DNA of 36,815 nt from JBCDBH01 sp039184055 (GCA_039184055.1 JBCDBH010000014.1:1-36815), one strand, 5' to 3'. Positions 8,405 through 16,741 are shown, counted from the first letter of the stretch. Made by a program: numbers and translations. The notes: generated by a model from the sequence alone, not told the origin.

Positions 8405-9454
8405 CTCGGCTTCGAGCTGATCGACCAAGCCTTGGATATAGGCCTTCTGCGGCTCAGGCGCACGCTCGTGCGCCTTTTTCATGTGCGCGGCGGCCTTGGC
8501 GAAATCACCCTGCGCGGCGTGGCCACGCGCCAGCCCGACCTCGACGAACCAGGTCTCGGGATGTTTTTCGGCATTCATCTCGAAGATCGTCATCGCCTGG
8601 TCGAGATCGCCGGCGATCACCATCTGCCGACCGGCCTGGTGAAGCTGACCCGGGTTGCCCATCGCCAGCGCTTCGCTCCGCAGCGTCGCGGCCTGTTCAG
8701 CATCGCTCTCACCGAGCAGCTGGGATTTGAGCCACAGGTTCTCGAAACGACGCTCCGCCTGGATCGATTGATCCGCCCAGCCGATCACCCGCTCGTCCGG
8801 GCACAGGCCTTGGTTCTGCTGGCAGTAGTTCGCGGCGGCGAACGGCCCCGACCAGCCAAAGCCCGCCAGATGACGCAGCTGATTCTCGATATCGACGAGC
8901 ACGGTCGAGGCGAGATCGATACCGACCTCGAACGGCACCATCTTGTCGCCCCAGGCGAGTGCGGCGGTCATCGAGGTCGGACCGAGATCGAGAAAGTGAT
9001 AGGTCAACGCCTCGTGGAACATCGGCGCGTCCGCGGGCGTCACCGTCACCCGGAGAGCATCCTCGCCCTCGTCGTACGAAAAGCTGCCCCACGAGGTGTG
9101 ATTCGTGGAGAAGATCACCACCCATTCCGACTCCCCGGGAAGCATGTGCAAGCCGTAGGTCCCCGCGGCGAGCGCCTGGCCGTCGATGGTGACGTCGGTC
9201 GAGAACGAGATGGTCGTATTGTCATTGGCACCAGCGCGCCACACCTGACCATAGGGCACCACTTGACCCCACAGCGTGCGACCGTTGACCAGCGGGCGAT
9301 GGTAGTTGACGGTGACATCCGTCACCCCGACGCGCTGCGTCACTTCGGCAGGTGGCGACACGAAAGGTGTGTTGACGGGTGGGGTTTGCGCGACGAGCGT
9401 GCTCGTGGCGAGAAGCGTGGCGAGGGCTGCGAGGAGAACAAGACGACGAAACAT
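8390..9454 (-). CDS. Exported DUF2911 protein with C-terminal TPR-like repeats
   Basis: Secreted or periplasmic protein of 354 residues. The signal peptide is MFRRLVLLAALATLLATSTLVAQ. Residues about 30-170 form a DUF2911 domain (VTDVTVNYHRPLVNGR, LWGQVVPYGQVWRAGAND, GTYGLHMLPGE, WVVIFSTNHTSWGSFSYDE). Residues about 200-345 are helical and end in TPR-like pairs (QLHQAGRQMVIAGDLDQAM, LARGHAAQGDFAKAAAHMKK). DUF2911 has no known activity. Four cysteines are few but two sit in NYCQQNQGLCPDE and could form a disulfide. The ATG at 9454 has GGAGG 8 bases upstream, a clear start; an upstream in-frame extension lacks a signal peptide. The 164 bases between this start and the HNH gene end contain nothing recognisable. 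Confidence 0.88.
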   Translation of the reverse strand: MFRRLVLLAALATLLATSTLVAQTPPVNTPFVSPPAEVTQRVGVTDVTVNYHRPLVNGRTLWGQVVPYGQVWRAGANDNTTISFSTDVTIDGQALAAGTYGLHMLPGESEWVVIFSTNHTSWGSFSYDEGEDALRVTVTPADAPMFHEALTYHFLDLGPTSMTAALAWGDKMVPFEVGIDLASTVLVDIENQLRHLAGFGWSGPFAAANYCQQNQGLCPDERVIGWADQSIQAERRFENLWLKSQLLGESDAEQAATLRSEALAMGNPGQLHQAGRQMVIAGDLDQAMTIFEMNAEKHPETWFVEVGLARGHAAQGDFAKAAAHMKKAHERAPEPQKAYIQGLVDQLEAEQPIG

Positions 9455-9618
9455 CAGAAAAACCTCCGGGTCATGATCGAGCAAACAAGGCGCGCGGTCG
9501 CGCCAGCATGTGTCGGCCACGGATACGCCGCGCCCACGGGAGGGTTTGAAAGCTGTGACGAGATGAGCGTGCGTGGGGACGAGGCGCCGGAACCATGTCC
9601 TCTGAGCAGCGTTGTCGA

Positions 9619-10587
9619 TCAGCTATCTAAAGCACGGATCGTGTTGGTCAAGGCGGCGCCGATCCAGCTCTCGATCGTTGCTCGGCTCGTGACCGGCGGG
9701 TCGAGCCAGACGACGTGAAGCGCCCAGCAGAGCTCGGAACGCTGCCGCTCGACGTCCTCTCCGACCAGCAATCCGTTCGTCTCGAGCTGATCGAGCAACG
9801 CCAGATCGGCCACCAGCTCGTCGACCCACCAGCGGAGCTCTTGTTCCTCGTCTGGAAGCAGGTGAGGAGCCAGATCGGCGAGCATCTGGCGCAAGGCATC
9901 GCCATGGGGAGCGAAACGACTGGCGCGACGCCGCACCTCTTCACGCGCCTGATCGTCGCCGTTGTCGATGCGCTCGAGGAGGTCGAGAGCCCCGGTGACA
10001 ACCCCGATCCGCTCCTTGACCAGCGCCGGATCGGTGTTGAGCTTGAAGAAACGAATCGTCTCCGTCGCCCGGGCGCTCAGGACGGCATCCTCGGTGTCGA
10101 CGACGACCTTGCAGACATCATGGTCCCAAAGGGTGCGGAGACATCCACCCGCGATCAGATCGTCGACGGGATCCAGCAGGAGTCGTTGCTCGGTGGCGAG
10201 CTGTGAGGCCTGCGCATAGGTCAGCGGTTGGGTACCTGCTACGAGCGGGAAGATCTCCCGCTTGAGAATCCGGTTGCACAAGCTGCAGGAGAGAAAATAG
10301 TTCTCGAAGCGATAGGCCAGCCACCAATAGTGCGCTTTGGGACGAAAATGTTCGACGTCGCCACGATCGTTCCGGGGTAGAGCGCACTGACAATAGGCAC
10401 AGGAACGACCGTGCATCGCGTAGAGCGCGCCACGCACATCGGGCTCGTTCCAATGACTGCCGAAGCTCGACGGCGTCGTGCCGCTCTCCTCCCAGGCGTT
10501 TCGATGCCGTTCCGCCGCTCGATATCCCTTGCCCGCGGCGTCACGCAACGTCGGTAGTGACACCGTGGGGCGTCTCAACGTCCTCAT
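9619..10587 (-). CDS. HNH endonuclease, PtuB/Septu-like partner of the upstream ATPase
   Basis: A 322-residue protein with an HNH nuclease core near the N-terminus: C63-x2-C66, DVEHFRPK (D77, E79, H80), a Trp-rich YWWLAYRFENY and C101-x2-C104-N105, then a FPL segment. The two Cys pairs would hold a structural zinc and the D-x-E-H motif the catalytic metal. This layout matches the HNH proteins paired with ATPases in Septu (PtuAB) and in some retron systems. The remaining C-terminal part is helical and unassigned. It starts at the ATG at 10587, 29 bases after the ATPase stop; that start lies in an 11-base direct repeat. Predicted role is a DNA (or tRNA) nuclease controlled by the ATPase; the nuclease motif is seen, the defence role inferred. 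Confidence 0.8.
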   Translation of the reverse strand: MRTLRRPTVSLPTLRDAAGKGYRAAERHRNAWEESGTTPSSFGSHWNEPDVRGALYAMHGRSCAYCQCALPRNDRGDVEHFRPKAHYWWLAYRFENYFLSCSLCNRILKREIFPLVAGTQPLTYAQASQLATEQRLLLDPVDDLIAGGCLRTLWDHDVCKVVVDTEDAVLSARATETIRFFKLNTDPALVKERIGVVTGALDLLERIDNGDDQAREEVRRRASRFAPHGDALRQMLADLAPHLLPDEEQELRWWVDELVADLALLDQLETNGLLVGEDVERQRSELCWALHVVWLDPPVTSRATIESWIGAALTNTIRALDS

Positions 10588-10601
10588 GCGAACGTCCTCA
10601 T
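10577..10601 (-). repeat. Direct repeat at the HNH start codon with five-codon upstream ORF
   Basis: On the minus strand ATGAGGACGTT occurs twice, at 10601-10591 and 10587-10577, separated by 3 bases. The downstream copy carries the HNH start. The upstream copy opens a different frame, ATG AGG ACG TTC GCA TGA, whose stop overlaps the HNH ATG (ATGA). This looks like a 14-base tandem duplication that created a short leader reading frame. Confidence 0.6.
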
Positions 10602-10616
10602 TCGGTCAGTCCCGGC

Positions 10617-12629
10617 TCAGCTCACGCCTCGGTTCTTGAATTTCTTCACCAGATCACGCTTGTGCGCCAGCTTCTGGCGCGCCTTGTCTTCGTCGAGATC
10701 CTCACTCTGGTACATCAAGAGCGCCACTTCCGTGGCGTCACCGTCCGCCGCCACCTTTTCGAGCTTTTTCTCCATCGCGGCGCTGTGTGGCGCGGTTCCC
10801 ATCAGCCATTCATAGACCTGATCGGTCGAGAAACTGAGGATCTGACGGTCGAGCTCACGCACACCGCCCTCGACGTCACGGTCGAGCAAGACAAGCTCGT
10901 GACGATCGAAGCTCGACAACACGAGCGGTGAATGCGTCGTGACGATCCACTGGATACCCGGCAAAACCTCACGGAGCCGAGGCACCAGCGCGCGCTGCAG
11001 GCTGGGATGCAAATGCAGATCGAGCTCGTCGAGCAGCACGATGCCGCGGAGGGTCGCCGGATCGACCGGCTCGTCGAGCTCGGGATGAAGCTCGTGCCAG
11101 GTGACGCACAGGTCGGCCAGCCAGGTGATCGCCGACCGAAAACCATCGGGAAGCTCCCAGGTACGAAGCCGCGCGCCATCCTGATCGAAGACCAGCTGAC
11201 CCTCGTCGACCCGTGGCACGAGCGCCAGCTCATTGTCGGCGAGCACCGCTTCGAGCACCCGTACGACGGTGCCGAGCGCCGCCGGTCGACCGCCGTCGAG
11301 CAACACCTCGACTGAGGCGATCTGGGTCAGTGGATCGAACATCGTCATCTGCCGCCGCACCAGCGGATCGAGCCCGCTATAACGAGTATCCCGATACGAC
11401 GACAGATTGCGCGTCGCGCCATAGGACACGAAGAGCTCGTTCTTGATGTCGTCCCAGACGCGAAACATCCCCCCGTCTCCGGCGTGCGCTTCGATACCGA
11501 CCCGTTCGCTCAGACGAACGCTGAGGGTCACGGGGCGACCGGCGTGTCGAACACCGATTTCGATCCGCGCGCGCCCCGACGCGCCATCGCCACGGCGGAT
11601 CATGGAACGCATACGCTCACTGCCCAGCTCGAGACCGAGAGTCGGCCCCATCAACCCGATCGCCAACGCCTGCAGAATCGCGCTCTTGCCCGCGCCATTG
11701 ATCCCGGCGAGACACGTCCAGTCGCCGGTCAGGCTCGACTCGCCGTCGAAATCGAGCTGGAACCGTTCGATGCTCTTGAAGTCTTCGAGTCGGATCGACT
11801 CGACGACCAGCGCGTCGCCAGCGTGCTCGTCACGGGGCAAGACCGTATCGAGGTCGTCGAAGCCATCGATCACCGAGGTCAGCGATTCGAGCTCGGGAAG
11901 ACCGATGGTGGTGGACCAACGAACGACGTGCAGCACCTGAGCCGCCGTGTTCGAGACGGCGAGAAAACAACCGGCGACAAATGCGCGCATACAGTCGATC
12001 ACCGCGTCGTCGGTGGCGGGAGCATGATGGAGTATCCAGACGAGCCGTTCGGCCTGTCGCAACGAGTCGAAAGCGGTCACGAGGTCGCGCTGGACCGCTT
12101 CCGGTGTCGTATTTTCAACATCGAAGTCGATGAATCGCCACGACGGCCGAATCCCACTCAGATGGTCTTCGTACGACCGCGAGCCCACGACAAAGGTGCC
12201 GGTCGGGGCCGTCGAAGCGCTACCTAGCTCGATTCGCGATTCGTCATCGATCTGAAACACCCGTAAATCACCGTGTTCAGCGGTCGACGTTTCCTCGAAC
12301 ATTCGCGCCAACAGCATCCGCATGAACGGAGCTTCGGCGAATCGAGATACGAGACGGACGGGTTTGCCGAGCGCCCAGGCGACGCCGAGCTGGAGCGAAC
12401 TGGTGAGCGGCCCTTCCTCCGACCACGCCACCCACACCTCATCGGCTTCGCGTATCGCCGGGATGAGCGTCTGTTGGGGCAACGCGACCGACGACATCAT
12501 CGTCTCGACCTGTACCCCCTCACCCGCGAGCTCCGACACCAGATCTCGAATCTGACCGATCTGCCCGTGGGCGCGTTTGCTGGTCGGATCCCAGACGATC
12601 AACGCCGAGCGCTCGTTTCTCGCCAACAT
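10617..12629 (-). CDS. AAA/ABC-type ATPase with N-terminal NDT-like domains, PtuA/Septu-like
   Basis: A 670-residue protein in three parts. Residues about 8-130 look Rossmann-like, with DEVWVAWSEEG then SLQLGVAWALGKPVRLV, resembling nucleoside 2-deoxyribosyltransferases, but Q80 occupies the usual catalytic Glu position. Residues about 145-230 may be a second such fold (RLVWILHHAP, AFVAGCFLAVS). From about 285 there is an OLD/RecF-style ATPase: IRLEDFKSIERFQLDF, Walker A GINGAGKS (309-316), Walker B VLLDELD (531-537) with HLHPSLQ, and TTHSPLVLSS with H566. The C-terminus (about 610-670) is charged and probably coiled. ATG at 12629 overlaps the yceH stop as TGATG; the HNH gene follows 29 bases later. 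The ATPase-HNH pair is the Septu arrangement; the N-terminal domains are extra. Inferred to sense a ligand and license the nuclease. Confidence 0.82.
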   Translation of the reverse strand: MLARNERSALIVWDPTSKRAHGQIGQIRDLVSELAGEGVQVETMMSSVALPQQTLIPAIREADEVWVAWSEEGPLTSSLQLGVAWALGKPVRLVSRFAEAPFMRMLLARMFEETSTAEHGDLRVFQIDDESRIELGSASTAPTGTFVVGSRSYEDHLSGIRPSWRFIDFDVENTTPEAVQRDLVTAFDSLRQAERLVWILHHAPATDDAVIDCMRAFVAGCFLAVSNTAAQVLHVVRWSTTIGLPELESLTSVIDGFDDLDTVLPRDEHAGDALVVESIRLEDFKSIERFQLDFDGESSLTGDWTCLAGINGAGKSAILQALAIGLMGPTLGLELGSERMRSMIRRGDGASGRARIEIGVRHAGRPVTLSVRLSERVGIEAHAGDGGMFRVWDDIKNELFVSYGATRNLSSYRDTRYSGLDPLVRRQMTMFDPLTQIASVEVLLDGGRPAALGTVVRVLEAVLADNELALVPRVDEGQLVFDQDGARLRTWELPDGFRSAITWLADLCVTWHELHPELDEPVDPATLRGIVLLDELDLHLHPSLQRALVPRLREVLPGIQWIVTTHSPLVLSSFDRHELVLLDRDVEGGVRELDRQILSFSTDQVYEWLMGTAPHSAAMEKKLEKVAADGDATEVALLMYQSEDLDEDKARQKLAHKRDLVKKFKNRGVS

Positions 12630-13324
12630 CAGTCGATCCCGAGCTCCATCCGCAGATTCTCGACCATCTCGGCGATCTTGCCAACCTGATCTTCCAAGCG
12701 TTCCAAGCGATCGTCGAGATCGTCGATCCTCTGCTCCCAGGCACCCTTGAGCGGCGCCGCAGCAACCGGAGCCGCCGCTGGTGTAGACGTAGCGGGAGCC
12801 GAGGCCTCTTGCGCCGCCGCGGTCACCGACTCGTCACCGGCCAGATGCATCCACCGCGTCTCGCGCTGACCGGGACGACGCTCGAGCTGCGCCACCAGCG
12901 GTTCCTCACGCGCCGCCAGCCCCTGGAGCACCCGTTCGACCTCTTCGACGCCATTGAAGATGTGCATGCGCTCGCTGCGCGTCCGAATCTCCCCCGCCGT
13001 CTGCGGGCCACGGAGCAAGAGCAGCGTCATCGTCGCCTTGGCGGCGGAATCGAGACGCCAGCGTCGATCGAGCCGATGCTCCCAACGCTCGGCACGGGCG
13101 CCCTCGCTGCGCCACGCCAGCACATCGTCACGCAAACGATCGAGCGCTTCGACCACCTCGGTCTCGCTGAGCTGCATCACCGGATCGCGGTTGCTCTTCT
13201 GATTCGCCGCCGCGATCACCGCCTTGATGGTCATCGGGTAGTAGTCGGGAGTCGTCTGTTCCTTTTCCATCAAGGCACCGAGCACACGGGCCTCGACGGC
13301 GTCGAGCGGTCGAGTGACGGCCAT
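12629..13324 (-). CDS. yceH: YceH/DUF480 family winged-helix protein
   Basis: A 231-residue DUF480 protein. The N-terminal winged-helix tandem is recognised from LDAVEARVLGALMEKEQTTPDYYPM, split here as ARVLGALMEKE and TPDYYPMT, and AANQKSNRDPVM, EVVEALDRL, and LLLRGPQTAGEIRTRSERMH in the second module. A Pro/Ala linker (about 175-200) leads to a C-terminal coiled coil (RIDDLDDRLERLEDQVGKIAEMVENL). The family is widespread and its function is unknown; it is not a defence protein by itself. Its start overlaps the nucleotidyltransferase stop and its stop overlaps the ATPase start, each as TGATG, so all are likely translated together. The Ala/Pro linker and coiled tail are longer than I expect for the family. 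Confidence 0.88.
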   Translation of the reverse strand: MAVTRPLDAVEARVLGALMEKEQTTPDYYPMTIKAVIAAANQKSNRDPVMQLSETEVVEALDRLRDDVLAWRSEGARAERWEHRLDRRWRLDSAAKATMTLLLLRGPQTAGEIRTRSERMHIFNGVEEVERVLQGLAAREEPLVAQLERRPGQRETRWMHLAGDESVTAAAQEASAPATSTPAAAPVAAAPLKGAWEQRIDDLDDRLERLEDQVGKIAEMVENLRMELGID

Positions 13325-13965
13325 CAGCTTTGCCTCCGTTCAAAACGAGTGATCCGATCGCGGATATCGTCGATGATGTTCTGTACCTCACGCAGATCGG
13401 TCTCACTCAGATGAGGCCGCAAAACGACGAGGGAAGCATCGAGGTCGACCTTGTGAACCTGCGCCAACGTGGCAATGTCGTTCTCGTAGAGGCCGACGCG
13501 CGCGAAATCCCCTTGGCGATACAAGGACGGCAACGCGAAGAGCTTGAGCAAGACGAGACCGGTGGGGGTCGCGCAAGACACGTTACGACCCGAGATCTCG
13601 ACGGTTTGCGCGTAGGCGTCGCGGACCTCGGCAAAAAATGGCTGCCGGGTCAGCAGCAAGTCGACTTGCAGACCACGAAAGCGTGTCCGCGCGAACTCCT
13701 CGTTTCGCGCTTCGACCGCGAACTCGGGAAGCCGCTCCAACGCATCGGCATCGAGCAGCACGTCGAGATCTTCAGTATTGCGACCCGGAACCCATTGGAG
13801 AAGAGCGATCCCACCAACCAGTACGTATCGCACTCGACGCTCGTCGAGCAGTCGAAAAAGAGCGTGAACATCGTCTCGCACCGCCGCCATCGATTCGGGT
13901 ACATCACGCTGGCGTGGGTCGAAAGCCGCCGCGTAAAACAGGACGTGGCTGATGTCGACACTCAT
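13324..13965 (-). CDS. Nucleotidyltransferase-fold protein (AbiEii/MNT-like)
   Basis: A 213-residue protein with a polymerase-beta-type nucleotidyltransferase signature: YVLVGGIALL (G51, G52), then DLD (D66, D68), and a third acidic residue in LQVDLLL (D102), so the metal-binding triad appears intact. A later segment with LLKLFAL and YENDIATL resembles the helical region of AbiEii/MNT proteins. These families act as toxins or antitoxins by nucleotide transfer to tRNA or partner proteins, but housekeeping and unknown members also exist. No obvious cognate HEPN or AbiEi partner is adjacent. ATG at 13965; no strong ribosome site is seen. It heads the run NTase-yceH-ATPase-HNH and is divergent from the TolB-like gene across 57 bases. 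Confidence 0.75.
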   Translation of the reverse strand: MSVDISHVLFYAAAFDPRQRDVPESMAAVRDDVHALFRLLDERRVRYVLVGGIALLQWVPGRNTEDLDVLLDADALERLPEFAVEARNEEFARTRFRGLQVDLLLTRQPFFAEVRDAYAQTVEISGRNVSCATPTGLVLLKLFALPSLYRQGDFARVGLYENDIATLAQVHKVDLDASLVVLRPHLSETDLREVQNIIDDIRDRITRFERRQS

Positions 13966-14022
13966 GTCGTCAAGCTTACCAGCCCGCCTACTCTGGTAGC
14001 CTGCGCGTTCAAGGAGGCCTGG

Positions 14023-14949
14023 ATGAACCGTTTGCTCTTGCTCGTGTGCTGTTGCGCGCTCGTCGCGACCGATCTGGTGGCTCAAGGCGCGACCGATATC
14101 CATCTCGTACCGATCATTCGAGGACAAGACGGTGTGGTCACCGAGCTCGGTACCCCACGGGCGGTGACCGATCGCGAGGGATACGACAATCAACCCGCCT
14201 TCCTGCCAGACGGCAAGACGCTCGTCTACACCTCGATCGTGGAGATCGAAGGGACCTCGCAAGCGGATATCTGGCGATTCGACATCGCCTCGGGGGAACG
14301 CGCACGCGTCACGCATACCGACAAAGAGAGCGAATACTCGCCGACACCCATTCCCGGTGACGCCGACGGTTTGTCGGTGATCCGCGTGGAGGTCGACAAC
14401 GTGCAACGCCTGTGGCGTGTCTCGCTCAGCGGCGACGAGTCCTCCGTGCTCTTGCCCGATATCGCTCCGGTGGGCTATCACGCCTGGGGCCCGGACGATC
14501 GCCTGGGACTCTTCGTGCTCGGTGAGCCACCGACCCTGCAAGCGGCGGTACGTGGCCCGGGTGAAGGCAAGGTGTTGGCGAGCGATATCGGCCGCGCCTT
14601 GGCACGAATTCCCGATAGCGACGAGATCTCGTTCGTCCGCAAGGCCACTCCCGCCGCCGATGGGCGAGAAGTGGCCGGGTGGCGCATTCTCCGCGCGAAT
14701 CTCGAGACCGGTGACTTGACCGACATCGTCGCGACGCGCCCCGAGCGCGAAGACTACGCGTGGGATTCCCAGGGTGCCTTGTGGATGGCGGACGGCACCA
14801 CGCTCTACCAATACCGTCCGGCGAAAGACGTCGATTGGGGGCCGGTGGACGATCTGGCCGACCATGGCGTGAAAGGCACGATCAGCCGTCTCGCCATCTC
14901 GCCCGACGGGCTTCTCATGGCCGTGGTCGCCGAGCGCGCCGCGAACTGA
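14023..14949 (+). CDS. Exported TolB-like beta-propeller protein
   Basis: A 308-residue exported protein with signal peptide MNRLLLLVCCCALVATDLVAQ and WD40/TolB-like repeats: QPAFLPDGKTLVYTS with DIWRFDIASGE, then EYSPTPIPG with LWRVSLSGDE, then HAWGPDDRLGLFVLG, and a last blade LAISPDGLLMAVVAE. The pattern of SPDG and W-x-hydrophobic turns indicates a six-bladed propeller or part of one. Such proteins bind partners or peptides in the periplasm; the partner here is unknown. The start is clear: AAGGAGG lies 5 bases before the ATG at 14023. A long open frame on the opposite strand through this gene has no recognisable domain and is treated as chance. Confidence 0.82.
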   Translation: MNRLLLLVCCCALVATDLVAQGATDIHLVPIIRGQDGVVTELGTPRAVTDREGYDNQPAFLPDGKTLVYTSIVEIEGTSQADIWRFDIASGERARVTHTDKESEYSPTPIPGDADGLSVIRVEVDNVQRLWRVSLSGDESSVLLPDIAPVGYHAWGPDDRLGLFVLGEPPTLQAAVRGPGEGKVLASDIGRALARIPDSDEISFVRKATPAADGREVAGWRILRANLETGDLTDIVATRPEREDYAWDSQGALWMADGTTLYQYRPAKDVDWGPVDDLADHGVKGTISRLAISPDGLLMAVVAERAAN

Positions 14950-14968
14950 CCCTTCAACCGCGATCGTC

Positions 14969-15856
14969 ATGGGAATCGTCGCTGGAACCGCGCAGCTGCT
15001 GCTCGAGGAGAGCCAGGTTCGTCCGTTCGGGGGCGACCTGCTCTCACTCGGGCGGATGGATGTCTACCTGAGCGAAAACGAGCTCGCCGCGCTCGCCAGC
15101 AAGACCGGAACACATCTCCAGCCCGATATCGACGTCGCGCCGTCCCACAACCCGGCGCTCGCCGCCCACGGCTGTATGGACGACCAGAGCTTCTTTCGTC
15201 TGCTCGGTTTCGACACCGCCTCCAGCCTCGACGTCTCGACCTACGAAGGCGCCGACATCGCGCACGACCTCAACCTCGCCGTGCCCGATGAGCTCCACGG
15301 CCGCTTCGATGTCGTCTTCGAAGGCGGCACGATCCAGCACGTTTTCCACCTGCCTCGAGTGCTGGCCAATATTCACGCTCTGCTCAAGCCCGGTGGCCGG
15401 ATCATTCACGGCATCGCCCCGGCCGCCAACTACGTCGACCACGGCTTCCACACTTTCTCACCGACGCTCTTTCAAGATTTCTATAGCGTCAACGGCTGGC
15501 AGATCGAGAGCTTTCTGCTTTGTGACTTCGTCGCCTACTGGCTGGGTGGCCGGATCCACACCGACCGATTCCGCGTCTATCCCTACGAGCCCGGCGCGCT
15601 CGATCCGATCTCCTACGGTCGGTGGGGACACCGTCAAACCGCGATCTTCTTCGTCGCCACCCGCACCCCCGAAGCCACCGGCGACCGGATCCCGCAACAA
15701 GGCTATTACCGCCAACAATGGGACGCCGCCTCGCACACGGCAAAAAAGACGCCCCGTGGGCCCAAGCCCTGGGACGCCCTGCTCGCACCGCTCAAATTGG
15801 CACGCGAGCACATGCGACGGCGATGGCCGAGCCTTCCGACCCGACGTCGTCTTTAG
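14969..15856 (+). CDS. Methyltransferase-like protein
   Basis: A 295-residue soluble protein with a class I SAM-methyltransferase-like core. The order is LLGFDTASSLDVSTYEGADI (motif I region), AHDLNLAVPDEL, RFDVVFEGGTIQHVFHLPRVL (motif IV to V) and IHALLKPGGRIIHGIAP. The usual glycine-rich GxGxG loop is replaced by SLDVSTYEGAD, as in a subgroup of sugar- or surface-polysaccharide-associated methyltransferases. The later HTDRFRVYPYEP and QGYYRQQWD regions are unassigned. The C-terminus is basic (REHMRRRWPSLPTRRRL). The gene lies 19 bases after the TolB-like gene and is likely cotranscribed. The substrate is unknown, and catalytic activity is not assured. Confidence 0.72.
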   Translation: MGIVAGTAQLLLEESQVRPFGGDLLSLGRMDVYLSENELAALASKTGTHLQPDIDVAPSHNPALAAHGCMDDQSFFRLLGFDTASSLDVSTYEGADIAHDLNLAVPDELHGRFDVVFEGGTIQHVFHLPRVLANIHALLKPGGRIIHGIAPAANYVDHGFHTFSPTLFQDFYSVNGWQIESFLLCDFVAYWLGGRIHTDRFRVYPYEPGALDPISYGRWGHRQTAIFFVATRTPEATGDRIPQQGYYRQQWDAASHTAKKTPRGPKPWDALLAPLKLAREHMRRRWPSLPTRRRL

Positions 15857-15862
15857 TCGATC

Positions 15863-16711
15863 TCACCCGCCCTTTCGCACCACCACGTCACCGTGGAACG
15901 ACTTGAAGGTGAATTCCGGTCCACCGCCCCCGACCTTGGCGCTCACCTCGTTCTCGACCTTGACCTGCACGCGGCTACCGGTGGCTTCGCGCTCGATCTT
16001 GGGTGGCGCGGCGCTTACCTGGACGTCGAAGTCGGTGAGCAGGTCGCCGTAGGACGAGCGCATCCGCAGATCGGCTTTCAGATTCGAGGGAAAAGTGACG
16101 TCGATGTCGCCATTGAGCGTGGTGAAGGCCATGGCCTTGTTGGCAGTCACCTTGGTCATGGTGACGGTGACATCGCCGTTGGTGGTCGCGGCGGTGATCG
16201 AGCCGGAGATGTCGTAGGCGGCGATGTCGCCGTTGGTGTTGCCGAGATCGAGCTCGCCTTCGATGTCACGCACCTCGACGTCACCGTTGTTCACCGTGCG
16301 CAGGTTGAGAGAAGCGCGACGCGGCACCTTGATGTCGAAACGAATATCTTCGTTCCAGCTCTTACTGGTCACTTCGACGACGTTGTCCTTTTCTTCGACC
16401 GCGAAAGCGATGCTCTTGGTGTTGAGACGACGCATGCCGTCACGTTGCGACTCGTTCTCGTCGTCATGACCGTCGAACTCGTGCGCCGCGTTGCGACCTT
16501 CGACAATGACGTCGCTGCCGTCGTAGCCCTGGACGAAGATGCTTCCCCGCGTCACCTTGACCCGCAGCTCGACGGTTTCTCCCGGTCGGCTGAGCGGCAG
16601 CGCGACGGTTTGCACGTCGTCTTGGGCGACCACCGGCTGCGCGCCGGCGAGCACGAGGACGGCGAAGACGAGAACAGCAAAGGCGAGGGATAGGTACGAT
16701 TGAAATTTCAT
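15863..16711 (-). CDS. Exported DUF4097 beta-helix-like protein (copy 1)
   Basis: A 282-residue exported protein. The signal peptide spans about residues 1-29 (LAFAVLVFAVLVLAG). The rest consists of repeated short strands ending in GD/ND turns: NLRTVNNGDVEVRD, LDLGNTNGDIAAYD, ITAATTNGDVTV, AFTTLNGDIDV, RMRSSYGDLL, TFKSFHGDVVV. This is the DUF4097 pattern, which probably forms a right-handed beta-helix. Function is unknown; family members are often next to ECF sigma and anti-sigma genes, as here. The ATG at 16711 has AAGGAG 7 bases upstream. It follows the second DUF4097 gene by 30 bases and is last in the sigma operon. It converges with the methyltransferase-like gene across 6 bases. Confidence 0.88.
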   Translation of the reverse strand: MKFQSYLSLAFAVLVFAVLVLAGAQPVVAQDDVQTVALPLSRPGETVELRVKVTRGSIFVQGYDGSDVIVEGRNAAHEFDGHDDENESQRDGMRRLNTKSIAFAVEEKDNVVEVTSKSWNEDIRFDIKVPRRASLNLRTVNNGDVEVRDIEGELDLGNTNGDIAAYDISGSITAATTNGDVTVTMTKVTANKAMAFTTLNGDIDVTFPSNLKADLRMRSSYGDLLTDFDVQVSAAPPKIEREATGSRVQVKVENEVSAKVGGGGPEFTFKSFHGDVVVRKGG

Positions 16712-16741
16712 GGAGTCACTCCTTGATTGTCGCGTCTTTGA

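Noticed and set aside
13966..14970. Long minus-strand open frame extending the NTase gene over the TolB-like gene
   Set aside because: It has no recognisable domain upstream of the NTase start and lies antisense to a gene with a clear signal peptide and ribosome site. High GC makes such open frames common.
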